From contig JBFLYC010000021.1 in NCBI GenBank assembly GCA_040756735.1, forward strand, positions 1 through 57,568: 57,568 bases of DNA, read 5' to 3'. Below, piece by piece: positions 1 through 8,254 of the stretch (its first letter is position 1; each line of letters begins with the position of its first letter). The stretch comes from JBFLYC01 sp040756735 (GTDB taxonomy: Bacteria > Bacillota > DSM-16504 > Desulfitibacterales > Desulfitibacteraceae). A program made the position numbers and the translations under genes. The notes below the pieces were generated by a model, which searched no databases, was not told the origin of the DNA, and saw only the letters and a list, made by a program, of their open reading frames with translations.

Positions 1-399
1 CATTTCCATCATACTAATATGTTCGTCATAAACTCCTGGGTCAACTTCATTTTTAATTTCATCTTCAAAAATGTGATATGCTTTGAGCCCTAACTGGACT
101 CCAGCTAACGGACCTGCAAAGGTAGGATCACCATTTGATACAGTTTCGGCAGCTAAACCTGAAGCTTCTGCTTCTGCTCCGCCTAAAACTACTACCAAAT
201 CATCTTTACCGTATTTTTCAGCAAAATCCTTGATCCTTGCCTGGTTTTCCAGGTCCATTGCACCAGCTGCAGTTCAAACAAAACACTCTGTGGTAGAAAA
301 GACAATTTCCCCACCGGCGCTCTTGACACATTCATCAATAGCCGGTCCTGGGATGCCGTCTCTATCACCTAGAACAACTACCTTCTTGCCCTTAAGCAT
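1..399 (-). CDS. grdA: Glycine reductase selenoprotein A (GrdA), 3' end outside window
   Basis: GrdA is the small selenoprotein of glycine reductase. It takes the carboxymethyl group from component B and passes it to component C as a selenoether. The reading frame starts at ATG 399 behind GGAGG and contains one in-frame UGA (274-276) at codon 42, in the motif CFV-Sec-TAAGAMDLENQ, which is the invariant selenocysteine site of this family. Standard gene calling would stop at that UGA. The frame stays open for 133 codons to base 1; the family is about 155-160 residues, so roughly 25 C-terminal residues are missing off the window. It is the last visible gene of the grd operon, 50 bases after grdE. 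The identification is secure. Confidence 0.97.
240..276 (-). promoter_or_regulatory. Sec UGA codon and bacterial SECIS hairpin of grdA
   Basis: The UGA at 274-276 is followed 20 nt downstream on the minus strand by a hairpin: CCTGG, loop AAAA, CCAGG (plus-strand 240-253). A stem-loop at this distance is what SelB needs to recode UGA as selenocysteine in bacteria. The organism must therefore carry selA, selB, selC and selD elsewhere; none is in this window. Confidence 0.85.
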
Positions 400-449
400 T
401 GGACATCCTCCTTTTTTGAATTAATTTTAGTAAAGATTTTTTTAAAATA

Positions 450-1736
450 TTAATAACCCTTAGCAGATAATTTGCCAAAACCTAATTCGTTTGTTGAGCC
501 AATAATCGCCTGTATCTCAACTATAATACTGCCGTCCTCTTTGAGACTTCCATCAAATCCACCTGCAATTACATCAACAGGTTCCAGGTAACCTATCACT
601 TTTTTCATGGGCGGCAGTTTTATAGTTTCATTAGCATTACCTGCAGTAACAACTGCATCTCCCAGGGGTGTTGAGTCTGCAAGAGACTGGGAAGCGCCAT
701 CCCTGCCAGCATATTCATCAGTTACTAAAACAGTCTTGATGCCTTTCTTTTCTAATTTGTTGCAGTTCATGACCAGATCCGCATCAGGGTTTCCAAAACC
801 TTCTTCTGAAACTATTGCTGCGTCAGCTCCGAGAAATTCCACCAGTTTTGCCGTATAGCTTGAAGAGCGTTCCTTATCGGCTAGAGTAACGTTTTCATTG
901 GTGATCACTACACCTATAAAATTGTAGTCTTTACCATGACGCTCATACAGGTCATGAATGATAGGACTGTTTTGATGAACATAAGTTGGATTCTTGTCGC
1001 ATGCTGATACACAGTTTCCACTAACAATAGCCCCATCCAATACTTCAGTTGGGTAAATGATGGTGGGAATGATTTTCTTTGCATCTACGCCATAAACATA
1101 AGTATCATGGAGCAGTCCCTGGCTCTGCAGCATATATACATAGGCAACTTTAGGAAGCTGTGGATATTGTGCCGACTGTTCATTTAAAGGCAGGGTTTCA
1201 AATACTTTTACTTCATCAGGATCTACGCCTTTTCCGGCTTCCCCCAGATAGGCCGCAGCCCTAAGCCCTGCCAATCTGACAGCTGCCTCGTGTTCATGCT
1301 GGTGCAGGCCTTCAACTGGATTACAGACAAGTACTATATTTAATGTTGAAGAAAAGGGTGTGTAGTCTGCTCCAGGGCCTGACATATCTATGATGCCTTC
1401 TTGAAAACCAACTATTTTGCCGCATGTCACTAAAGCAGTACCTTTAAGGACATGCGTACGGCCTTCACCAACAGTATCAACACCTGAAATAAAACCGGGG
1501 AACATTCCTCCGCTGCCGGATACCTTTACTCGCGGCTCAATTACATCTTTAACAGGCACAATTCTAACTTCTTCACCTGGTTTAGCCAGTTCAAGCTCTA
1601 TAGATGCTATTCTCTCGTCATCTCCTGCAACTTTTACAAGTTCCTCTTTGTTAACGTATAGGACACCATCTTTTACTTCCGTTTTCTGACCAAACTGCAC
1701 GTCTTTAATAAAAATATTCCCTATTTCTAAACGCAC
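450..1736 (-). CDS. grdE: Glycine/sarcosine/betaine reductase component B, alpha/beta proprotein (GrdE)
   Basis: GrdE is the proprotein of the substrate-activating component B. It self-cleaves before a cysteine to make two subunits, and the new N-terminal cysteine becomes the pyruvoyl group that forms a Schiff base with glycine. The 428-residue product has the family's full length. Cys242 lies in the motif SGNCVSACDKN, the position known for pyruvoyl formation in characterised GrdE proteins. It starts at ATG 1736 and follows trxA by 24 bases, so the two are in one transcript. The grdB selenoprotein partner should lie beyond the left edge. By position next to grdA and under a glycine riboswitch, glycine is the most likely substrate, rather than sarcosine or betaine. 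Confidence 0.96.
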   Translation of the reverse strand: MRLEIGNIFIKDVQFGQKTEVKDGVLYVNKEELVKVAGDDERIASIELELAKPGEEVRIVPVKDVIEPRVKVSGSGGMFPGFISGVDTVGEGRTHVLKGTALVTCGKIVGFQEGIIDMSGPGADYTPFSSTLNIVLVCNPVEGLHQHEHEAAVRLAGLRAAAYLGEAGKGVDPDEVKVFETLPLNEQSAQYPQLPKVAYVYMLQSQGLLHDTYVYGVDAKKIIPTIIYPTEVLDGAIVSGNCVSACDKNPTYVHQNSPIIHDLYERHGKDYNFIGVVITNENVTLADKERSSSYTAKLVEFLGADAAIVSEEGFGNPDADLVMNCNKLEKKGIKTVLVTDEYAGRDGASQSLADSTPLGDAVVTAGNANETIKLPPMKKVIGYLEPVDVIAGGFDGSLKEDGSIIVEIQAIIGSTNELGFGKLSAKGY

Positions 1737-1760
1737 AATTATTCACCTCCTCAAGTATTC

Positions 1761-2075
1761 TTACAACAACTCCTTAATTTTCCCCTCAACATCATCAACA
1801 ACAAAGTCCTTTGTCAGTTCGGCAACTTTTTCCCCATCTTTGTACAAAACAATTGTTGGTAGACCTAATACCTTCTGACTGATAGCCAAACGACGATTCT
1901 GTGAAACATCAACCTTTCCAAACTTTACCTGGCTGCCGTATTTTTCCGATAGAGCCACTATTTCGGGCATTAACTCCATACAGGGCTCACACTTTGGACT
2001 CCAAAAGTCTACGACTACTGAACCTTTGGCGCTTAGAACTTCGGCTTCAAAATTATCTTTGTCCAGAACAAGCAT
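1761..2075 (-). CDS. trxA: Thioredoxin of the glycine reductase operon
   Basis: This 104-residue thioredoxin supplies electrons to GrdA during glycine reduction. The active site is FWSPKCEPCMEL with Cys29 and Cys32, so the usual CGPC is CEPC here; the cis-proline loop GLPTIVLY is present. Non-canonical CxPC sites are usual in grd-operon thioredoxins and differ from housekeeping TrxA. It lies between trxB and grdE in the same orientation, with short gaps, and should be co-transcribed under the glycine riboswitch. It starts at ATG 2075, preceded by a GGAGGTG-type ribosome site. Confidence 0.93.
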   Translation of the reverse strand: MLVLDKDNFEAEVLSAKGSVVVDFWSPKCEPCMELMPEIVALSEKYGSQVKFGKVDVSQNRRLAISQKVLGLPTIVLYKDGEKVAELTKDFVVDDVEGKIKELL

Positions 2076-2126
2076 TTTCTCACCTCCACATAAGCTGTTA
2101 TTTTTAATGATGTATTTTAAAGGCAG

Positions 2127-3353
2127 TTAGTTGCTGCCTGCAGCCACCGCTTCTTTAATAGTTTTTACATTAAACTCTCCGGGCAACCTACCTACCAGTT
2201 GTCCTTTATTTATAATTAACAAGGCTGGAATCTCCTTGACTTCATAGCGATTGGCCACCAATTGATTTCTATATACATCTATTTTTACAAGTTTTACATG
2301 TCCTATTTCATCAAGATTTTGCTCTAAATTAGAAACAAATTCTATACTTTTTTCATTCTGTGGACTCCAGAAAGCAACCAGAACCGGTTCGTCTGCTTCT
2401 AAAACCTGCTCCCTGAAACCTTCTTCTTCTGCCAGGTATTTGTCAGCAGCAAAAGCAGCTATTGCCCCATCAGCAGCTGCTGTAACAACCTGCCTGAGGT
2501 ACTTCTCGCATGCATCTCCTGCTCCATATACACCAGGTACGGAAGTCTCCATTTTTTCATTAACAATTATGTATCCATGGTCATTAAGTGCAACTTTATC
2601 CTTGAGAAAGTCCGTATTGGGAGTATACCCTACAAAGAAGAAAACCCCATTTGTTTCCATCTCGGTCAATTCACCTGTTTTCAGATTCTTGATAACCACG
2701 GATTCCACCATGCCATCACCTTTGATTTCATCAAGGACAGAATTCCAGACAAAATTGATCTTGTGATTTGCAAAGGCTTTTTCTTGACTGGCTTTATTGG
2801 CATCTAAAATACCCTCATCGTGAATGACAATGATAGTGACTTTTTCAGCAAATTTGGTCAGGTAGATAGCTTCCTCTATAGCCGCATCTCCGTTACCTAC
2901 AACAACAACCTCTAATTCTTCATAAAAATCAGCATCACATGTGGCACAATAGGATACGCCCTTCCCTACCAGAGCCCTCTCACCTTTAATGCCAAGGGAA
3001 CGAGGATGTGCTCCTGGAGCTAAAACAACTGCCCTTGCGAAATATTCATCACCTTTTTTTGTAATTACTTTTTTAAGCTCACCAGTTAAATCAAGATCTA
3101 CAATTTGTTCCTTTTTAATTACAACGCCAAAATCTTCGGCATGTTCCTTCATGGCCTTCATAATGTCCGGTCCTTTGGCACCCCTGCCAAAGCCAGGATA
3201 GTTCTCCATCTCCTCTGTAGTTGCAGCCTGCCCGCCAGGCCGGCCCTTTTCTACAATCATAGTTTTTAGCCTTGACCGTGCTCCATAAATACCAGCTGTA
3301 AGACCTGCAGGTCCTCCTCCTACAACTAGCAAATCCCAGACTTCTTTGCTCAT
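2127..3353 (-). CDS. trxB: Thioredoxin reductase-like flavoprotein with C-terminal thioredoxin-like domain
   Basis: Residues 1 to about 310 form a TrxB-type FAD enzyme: FAD-binding GGGPAGL (12-18), redox-active CATC (136-139) and a second nucleotide-binding loop GNGDAAIEE (153-161). The HRRxxxR motif that binds the NADPH 2'-phosphate is replaced by IHDEGILDAN around residues 177-186, so NADPH may not be the donor. Residues 314-405 are a thioredoxin-like domain with the cis-proline segment EIPALLI but FWSPQNEK where the CxxC should be, so that domain cannot do thiol chemistry. At 408 residues it is about 90 longer than ordinary TrxB. Its place in the grd operon indicates that it reduces the neighbouring TrxA; the electron donor is uncertain. 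Confidence 0.92.
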   Translation of the reverse strand: MSKEVWDLLVVGGGPAGLTAGIYGARSRLKTMIVEKGRPGGQAATTEEMENYPGFGRGAKGPDIMKAMKEHAEDFGVVIKKEQIVDLDLTGELKKVITKKGDEYFARAVVLAPGAHPRSLGIKGERALVGKGVSYCATCDADFYEELEVVVVGNGDAAIEEAIYLTKFAEKVTIIVIHDEGILDANKASQEKAFANHKINFVWNSVLDEIKGDGMVESVVIKNLKTGELTEMETNGVFFFVGYTPNTDFLKDKVALNDHGYIIVNEKMETSVPGVYGAGDACEKYLRQVVTAAADGAIAAFAADKYLAEEEGFREQVLEADEPVLVAFWSPQNEKSIEFVSNLEQNLDEIGHVKLVKIDVYRNQLVANRYEVKEIPALLIINKGQLVGRLPGEFNVKTIKEAVAAGSN

Positions 3354-3400
3354 TTCTCATCCTCCTAGCATTAATTTTTGCTCTATTAGTTTTATTTTCT

Positions 3401-3781
3401 TTAAAACATCTGCAAACTATCCAAGGCACAAACCAGCAGAGATAAGTCAACCAGTTGAAAATCCTTCAAAACTTCAGGTCTTTTATATTTATTAAGTGGA
3501 AGAAATTTGTCAACTGTCATAATGGCATTCTCAATGATTTCCAGAGACTTAAAGTCTAAGGACATATCTTGAACAGCAGGCTTATCATTTAACACAACAG
3601 TCCGGTAAGGAGTCTCATTTGGTTTAATGCTTCCAGCCATTGGATGACTTAACAGAACATACCCTTTGTGAATATAATCCCTGGTTTTTATCAAGACATC
3701 TTTTAATGAGCCATCTAAAAAGCAGGCGTCTGGAAATTTCTCATGAACCATGGGATTATTTGTGATAATTAGTACTTTCAC
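3401..3781 (-). CDS. grdX: GrdX family protein
   Basis: GrdX is a small conserved protein encoded at the start of many glycine, sarcosine and betaine reductase operons. Its biochemical role is not established. The N-terminus (KVLIITNNPMV) and the segment LLSHPMAGSIKPNETPYRTV match what I know of the family, and the 126-residue length fits. I chose GTG 3781, eight bases after AAGGA; ATG 3787 is possible but sits almost on the ribosome site. It is the first gene behind the riboswitch and terminator, with trxB 47 bases downstream. Confidence 0.85.
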   Translation of the reverse strand: MKVLIITNNPMVHEKFPDACFLDGSLKDVLIKTRDYIHKGYVLLSHPMAGSIKPNETPYRTVVLNDKPAVQDMSLDFKSLEIIENAIMTVDKFLPLNKYKRPEVLKDFQLVDLSLLVCALDSLQMF

Positions 3782-3824
3782 ACTCATCATCCTTGTGATA
3801 ATTTGTACATAGTTAAATATTTGT

Positions 3825-3848
3825 AAGGGGACATAGCAATGTCCCCAA
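3825..3848. repeat. GGGGACA hairpin, short copy of the dispersed repeat
   Basis: GGGGACAT (3827-3834), a four-base loop and ATGTCCCC (3839-3846) form a perfect 8-bp stem. The half AATGTCCCCAA also occurs in the repeats at 34 kb and 52 kb. It sits between the riboswitch terminator and grdX, inside the transcribed leader. Confidence 0.6.
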
Positions 3849-3890
3849 TAAAAAAAGACAGAAATAGACATTTTGCTGCCTGTCTCTGTC
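3849..3890 (-). terminator. Riboswitch-controlled intrinsic terminator before grdX
   Basis: On the minus strand GACAGAGACA pairs with TGTC...TCTGTC (stem arms within 3857-3890, with an asymmetric bulge) and is followed by a seven-T run (3851-3857 region). It lies directly after the second glycine aptamer and before grdX, as expected for a transcriptional ON switch in which glycine prevents termination. Confidence 0.8.
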
Positions 3891-3892
3891 TT

Positions 3893-4066
3893 CAAGCCTG
3901 AGAGATTAACATTAATAACCTGTTTTGCTCCTTCGGCGTCAGATTACGACTTTCCAGAGTTGAGTCAAGACACGGTCCCTAAACCTGAGAGTTTCATTTT
4001 GAATTGGCAACCCAAAACTTGCTCCTTCGGTGCCCCTGGGGGGACTCTCCCGTACCCATCATACTC
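3893..4066 (-). ncRNA. Tandem glycine riboswitch (two aptamers)
   Basis: On the minus strand two copies of the glycine aptamer core are visible. The first contains GGGAGAGTCCC, then GCACCGAAGGAGCAA, then AAACTCTCAGG. The second repeats the pattern with GACGCCGAAGGAGCAAA and AATCTCTCAGGC. A short linker joins them. Tandem aptamers that bind glycine are well known before gcv and grd genes. With the terminator just downstream, glycine binding should switch on grdX-trxB-trxA-grdE-grdA, so the substrate induces its own reductase. Confidence 0.95.
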
Positions 4067-4105
4067 TTTTATGTACTTGTGAAAACATTATCAAATTTCA
4101 TTTTT

Positions 4106-4134
4106 ATTTTACCATCTTTAATCTATAAACTCAA
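4106..4134 (-). promoter_or_regulatory. Sigma-A-type promoter of the grd operon
   Basis: The minus strand reads TTGAGT (4129-4134), a 17-base spacer, then TAAAAT (4106-4111). Initiation near 4099 would place the glycine riboswitch at the very start of the transcript. Confidence 0.7.
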
Positions 4135-4255
4135 CCCTAATTTATTATTTTTATCGACATTATCAATTTTTTAAAAGAACTTACCATTTTTATAACAAGT
4201 AGTTGTTAAACCACATACTTGATTTAGATCAACTCCATACTGATTTTATCTCCTA

Positions 4256-5437
4256 TCAACAGCTTAAAGTATTGTGATCTCTTTGGGGTTCACGTATAAA
4301 ACACATGGAAATTGGGACAGCGCCTAAAAGAACCAGAAAAGTAAAAACATAAGTTAATTGTACGCCACCAAGGTCTCCTATTATACCCGATATTGCTGTC
4401 TGTGTAATCATACCAATTCCCATAATAAACTCCAAAAAGCCCATACCAAATCCCCTGTTGGATGGAGAAGAGTAATCTGCAACATAGGCAAGGCTGAGGG
4501 GGAATATAATACCGGTCCCAATTCCCCCAAGAAGGGCAGCAGTAAAAAAGAGCTCCAGGCTATCTGCTGCTAAAAAAGTACCTGTAGATAAAACGCAAAA
4601 CATTACCCCTGCTACAAAGACTCTCTTGCGGCCAATTAAATCAGCAAGCCCTCCACATATTAAGAAAGAAACAACCCTGGTTCCCCAAAATAAAGCAAAA
4701 ATTAAACCTATCCCCTTTGGAGATACTCCAAAACTGTTAGCAACCTTGGACAATAAACCCCATAAAGAATAGAGAAAACCGCTGTATGCAAAACCTATAT
4801 AGCATACTGCCCAGATTTTTTTAACCTCTGACTTGGCAATGTCTAGGCTAAACACTCCTAATCCATGATGCCCTTCGCTGTGAGCAGCCTCACTTACCCC
4901 GTAAAGTACAGCAAACATAACTAGCATCGCTAGAAGCGGATAAACCGGGAAAACTGCTGTCAGGCCGACGTATTCCATAACATAACCGCCTATAAATGTT
5001 CCAAAAGTTACCCCCAACCCATATGCAGCAGAAAAACGCCCCATGACTCTTTCTCTATCTTCAAAGGTGCTGTTGTCAGCTATTACTGCTTCTGCAACAG
5101 GCCATAAAATACCCCTGCTCATACCTTCCATGGTTCTGAATAAAAGCAGGGCAATGGGAGTGCTTGAAAAATAGTAGCCTGCTGAAGCTAATATGGAAAG
5201 GGCAATGCTGAAAAGCAAAATGCGCTTGCGTCCCAGGCTGTCGGAAAACCTTCCCGATACTAAGGTCATAATTGTATAGGCAATGGAGTAGCCGGTCATC
5301 AAAAAGCCCAATTGAATATATGATGCCCCTAACACATCACCATATAAAGGAATCGCAGGCGCAGTCATCCCCTCTCCAACTGACATTAGGAAGATAAAAA
5401 AACACATGAACAAGAGTGTCCGTGATTTACTGTTCAT
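4256..5437 (-). CDS. MFS transporter
   Basis: This is a 393-residue major facilitator superfamily permease with about 12 hydrophobic segments. The conserved motif A between helices 2 and 3 appears as GRFSDSLGRKR, and a related copy GGLADLIGRKR lies in the second half, as expected from the internal duplication of the fold. The substrate cannot be told from sequence; multidrug or sugar-type exporters are both possible. It starts at ATG 5437, 12 bases after the lipB stop, so the two genes probably share a transcript. It converges on nothing and ends 120 bases before the promoter of the grd operon. Confidence 0.85.
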   Translation of the reverse strand: MNSKSRTLLFMCFFIFLMSVGEGMTAPAIPLYGDVLGASYIQLGFLMTGYSIAYTIMTLVSGRFSDSLGRKRILLFSIALSILASAGYYFSSTPIALLLFRTMEGMSRGILWPVAEAVIADNSTFEDRERVMGRFSAAYGLGVTFGTFIGGYVMEYVGLTAVFPVYPLLAMLVMFAVLYGVSEAAHSEGHHGLGVFSLDIAKSEVKKIWAVCYIGFAYSGFLYSLWGLLSKVANSFGVSPKGIGLIFALFWGTRVVSFLICGGLADLIGRKRVFVAGVMFCVLSTGTFLAADSLELFFTAALLGGIGTGIIFPLSLAYVADYSSPSNRGFGMGFLEFIMGIGMITQTAISGIIGDLGGVQLTYVFTFLVLLGAVPISMCFIREPQRDHNTLSC

Positions 5438-5449
5438 CTACTCAACACC

Positions 5450-6145
5450 TTAGTCATCACTTTTCTCATTAACCTGCTCAAGCAGGTCTTTCAATTTGCA
5501 GGGATGTATGTTTTCCGGACTGACTCTAAAAGTTTCCGCAAAAACCTCTGCATATCTGTTCTTGACCTCTGAAAAGTCCAGATAATGTCCTAAAAGTTTT
5601 TCCATGCTGGTTACCCCCTTATTTCTTAAACCACAAGGGACAATCCAGGAGAAATGTTCCAAGTTGGTATTGACATTTAAAGCAAATCCATGCTTTGTGA
5701 CCCAGGCCCTGGCTCCCACTCCTATTGCACAGATTTTTTCATTACCTGCCCATACACCTGTAAGACCCGGGATAGTTCCTGCCTGAATATCATATTGGGC
5801 CAAGAGGTTTATTACAGACTTTTCAAGTGTGCGAATGTACTGCAGCAAGTCCTTCCCTCTTGCTTTCAAATCCAGTATAGGGTAACCTACCAACTGGCCC
5901 GGACCATGGTAGGTTACATCTCCTCCCCTATCAACATTAAATACTTCTACACTTAGATTGCTAAAATACTCCGGGGGAAAAAGCAAATTATTTTCCTTCC
6001 CATCTCTGCCTACTGTTAATACCGGCGGGTGTTCCACAAGGAGCAAAACATCTGGCAACTTGTTCTGCCTTACAGCTTCATTTATTTTTAATTGTATATT
6101 CCAAGCTTCATTATATGTCATCAACCCAAGATCTACAAGAAACAT
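5450..6145 (-). CDS. lipB: Octanoyl-ACP:protein octanoyltransferase LipB
   Basis: LipB moves an octanoyl group from acyl carrier protein to lipoyl domains, the first step of lipoate synthesis; the glycine cleavage H protein and 2-oxoacid dehydrogenases are the usual acceptors. The motif RGGDVTYHGPGQLVGYP, the lysine in KICAIGV (Lys137) and the catalytic cysteine in PCGLRNKGVTS (Cys171) are all present. I chose ATG 6145 behind AGGTGGG because it gives the family's normal N-terminus (FLVDLGLMTY) and 231 residues; the open frame extends upstream to 6244 but that part is basic and hydrophobic and is not family-like. No lipA is in the window. Confidence 0.93.
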   Translation of the reverse strand: MFLVDLGLMTYNEAWNIQLKINEAVRQNKLPDVLLLVEHPPVLTVGRDGKENNLLFPPEYFSNLSVEVFNVDRGGDVTYHGPGQLVGYPILDLKARGKDLLQYIRTLEKSVINLLAQYDIQAGTIPGLTGVWAGNEKICAIGVGARAWVTKHGFALNVNTNLEHFSWIVPCGLRNKGVTSMEKLLGHYLDFSEVKNRYAEVFAETFRVSPENIHPCKLKDLLEQVNEKSDD

Positions 6146-6448
6146 AAACCCACCTGCCGTCAAGCTGATTAGTATAATAATTCTAGCCTTTATAGACAGA
6201 TTCCTTCTAAGATTTCTTCTCCTTTGATTTCCGGGATTCTTCACAGGTTAATCAAGAAAGTAATATTCCATAATACTTCACTTCAACACGAAGACACCTT
6301 TCAATTTGGCAGAATGAAAGCGACGAAACCTACATTCGGTTCCAAACAGAAAGATGCAGACTTTAAATCTATAGGCTTGTTGTTTGGCCAATCCCGATAT
6401 CAGCCTCTTCTATACATTGTCTATACTAATATTTAAGCACAAAGCAGC
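6146..6448. other. Intergenic region with no recognised gene
   Basis: About 300 bases lie between the TauE/SafE gene and lipB. A short open frame runs on from lipB, but I see no family match, no tRNA and no strong hairpin. It should hold the lipB promoter; no convincing -35/-10 pair was found. Confidence 0.5.
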
Positions 6449-7300
6449 TCAGACAGTGGTTACAATTGTTATTACAATTCGTATTAAAGTAATGATAAGT
6501 ACAACTGCCAGGATTTTTCTCAACTGCTGGCTTTTTAATTTCATGCTTACCTTGCTGCCTATTCTCGCACCTGCTATAGCGCCTATAACTAAAAACAGCG
6601 CGGGCACAAAAGGCACCTGCCCGGTAGCTGCTTTGCCTATAAACCCTGCTGTTCCACCTGCAAGTATTATTCCCAGAGAAGTCCCAATACATATTTTAAT
6701 GGGTATCCTCAAAAAATAGGATAAGGCCGGTATCAACATGGCTGCTCCTCCAACTCCTGCCATGCCTGATAATACGCCGGCTGCACCTCCCAAAGATGCA
6801 CCTAGAATCTTTTCGTTAATAGAGATCATGTACTCTGGCTGCTCATTATGATCATGCCCCACTTCGCAAGCTGCACCATTTCCAGCTGCTGCCATTGTTT
6901 TGCCTGCAGATACATCCGTATCTGATTTAGGTTTTATTAACATATAAATTGAGATGGCAAGAACCGAGGCAAATACTATTTGCAGCGCTCTTCCATCCAT
7001 AAACTTAGATGCCACTGATCCTATTAAGCTGCCCGCCAACATAGCTCCACCAACAACGATTATCAAGTTTTTCCGTAGATTTCCGCCTTTAAAATGGGTA
7101 ATTGCTCCTGTAAGCGCAGAAAAAAACACCTGGGTCATTGATAAACCGGTAATAGTGTGGAAAGAAAAGGTAACGCCAACTAAGGGAGGAATATACATTA
7201 GCAGGGGAATAAGCACTATTGCGCCGCCAATTCCCAGCAGACCTGCTAGAAATCCCGAAAAACTTCCCAAAAAAAATAAAATAACTTCTATTGTGCCCAT
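6449..7300 (-). CDS. TauE/SafE family sulfite/organosulfonate-type permease
   Basis: This membrane protein of about 283 residues has two homologous halves rich in glycine, each with the family signature: FLAGLLGIGGAIVLIPLL near the N-terminus and LSGMAGVGGAAMLIPALS in the second half. Members export or import small anions such as sulfite, sulfoacetate or taurine breakdown products. A hydrophilic loop of about 45 residues (SDTDVSAG...HDHNEQPEY) separates the halves. ATG 7300 is chosen because it lies nine bases after AGGAG, while ATG 7309 abuts the ribosome site. The substrate is not predictable from this context. Confidence 0.87.
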   Translation of the reverse strand: MGTIEVILFFLGSFSGFLAGLLGIGGAIVLIPLLMYIPPLVGVTFSFHTITGLSMTQVFFSALTGAITHFKGGNLRKNLIIVVGGAMLAGSLIGSVASKFMDGRALQIVFASVLAISIYMLIKPKSDTDVSAGKTMAAAGNGAACEVGHDHNEQPEYMISINEKILGASLGGAAGVLSGMAGVGGAAMLIPALSYFLRIPIKICIGTSLGIILAGGTAGFIGKAATGQVPFVPALFLVIGAIAGARIGSKVSMKLKSQQLRKILAVVLIITLIRIVITIVTTV

Positions 7301-7396
7301 GCTGAACATCTCCTAATTTTAAATTGTGTTATTAGCTACTATGTATCCACATGCTATTATTATATCACAACTACTAGTAAGACACGTGCAAATTAC

Positions 7397-7425
7397 AAAA
7401 GGAACCATATTAATTGATTCCTTTT
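7397..7425 (-). terminator. Terminator after the prenyltransferase-like gene
   Basis: AAAAGGAACC (7397-7406) pairs with GATTCCTTTT (7416-7425), a 10-bp stem with one G-T pair, just after the stop at 7442. The T-rich stem end serves as the tract on the minus strand. Confidence 0.6.
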
Positions 7426-7441
7426 ATCCCATTACATTAAC

Positions 7442-8107
7442 TTATCCTCCTAGAGTAATATCCTGTCCGTCGTACCATTGCAGGGCCTCATAGAAGTGTT
7501 CCGGTTTAAAATCCGGCCATAAGTCATCTATTACATAAAAATCAGCATATACACTTTGTATAGGCAAAAACCCGCTTAATCTTCTCCTTCCACCCCATCT
7601 TACTACCAGGTCTATCCTGGATACATCCCTGGATGCAATTTTATCTGGGAGAATTTCCCTGGGATTTGATAGCCCATCACAACCTCCCAAGGCACTGCTT
7701 ATATCCCACCACCAGCTGTAGTTTACCAAGAAATTAACCTTAATTTTGCCGCTTCCGAAAGTAGTTCTTTTTTGAGTATACTCAAGAAGCTCCGGCGGAA
7801 AAAGAGGGGAATCTGTATTTCCCAAAACCAGCAATGAAGCATCTTTATGACAGAGCATTTTGACTGCATCTACACAGGCTTTTTGGAATGCTTTTGTCTG
7901 TACGGCAGGACGCTTGGTGTTATCCTGGGTAAAACCATAAAAGGTCATTTCCTTGATTCCTAGTTCCAAACACAACTTGTATAATTCAAACCCTGGCCCT
8001 AACCCCTTTTCATATCCTGCTTCCTTTGGCATACCGCAATTCTGGGCCCACCTGCGATTGCCATCTGGAATAACCCCAATATGATCTGGCAGCCTATTGA
8101 ACTTCAT
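7442..8107 (-). CDS. Undecaprenyl diphosphate synthase family (cis-prenyltransferase-like) protein
   Basis: The product is 221 residues, a little short for UppS (about 240-250). The start HIGVIPDGNRRWA carries the catalytic aspartate of cis-prenyltransferases (PDGNRRWA). The other signature, normally RTGGExRLSNFLLWQxAYAE, reads VRWGGRRRLSGFLPIQSVYADF here, so the acidic residue after GG is arginine and the Asn is Gly. This points to a divergent subfamily, not the housekeeping enzyme; chain length and even activity are uncertain. It starts at ATG 8107 behind GGAGGG and is a single gene with its own terminator. The cds and rseP neighbours of true uppS are absent. Confidence 0.85.
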   Translation of the reverse strand: MKFNRLPDHIGVIPDGNRRWAQNCGMPKEAGYEKGLGPGFELYKLCLELGIKEMTFYGFTQDNTKRPAVQTKAFQKACVDAVKMLCHKDASLLVLGNTDSPLFPPELLEYTQKRTTFGSGKIKVNFLVNYSWWWDISSALGGCDGLSNPREILPDKIASRDVSRIDLVVRWGGRRRLSGFLPIQSVYADFYVIDDLWPDFKPEHFYEALQWYDGQDITLGG

Positions 8108-8254
8108 TTAAACCCTCCATTTTTTACAATAATACTATATTAGTATTACCCAAAAGACCTGGGCTTAAAACTGCCATAAAGGGTTTGTCATTCTTGCTAA
8201 AATAATATATTATCTTACCATGATAATTTCATTAGTGAGCCAGGAGAATATAAG

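Noticed and set aside
83..424. Plus-strand open frame of 113 codons over grdA
   Set aside because: It is the antisense shadow of grdA, which only looks non-coding on the minus strand because of the in-frame Sec UGA.
3893..4066. CRISPR-like direct repeats in the grd leader
   Set aside because: The two repeated blocks are the tandem aptamers of a glycine riboswitch. No CRISPR array was seen anywhere in the window.
5450..6244. Longer LipB with an N-terminal membrane segment (start 6244)
   Set aside because: ATG 6145 has a good AGGTGG site and gives the normal LipB N-terminus; the extension is not conserved in the family.
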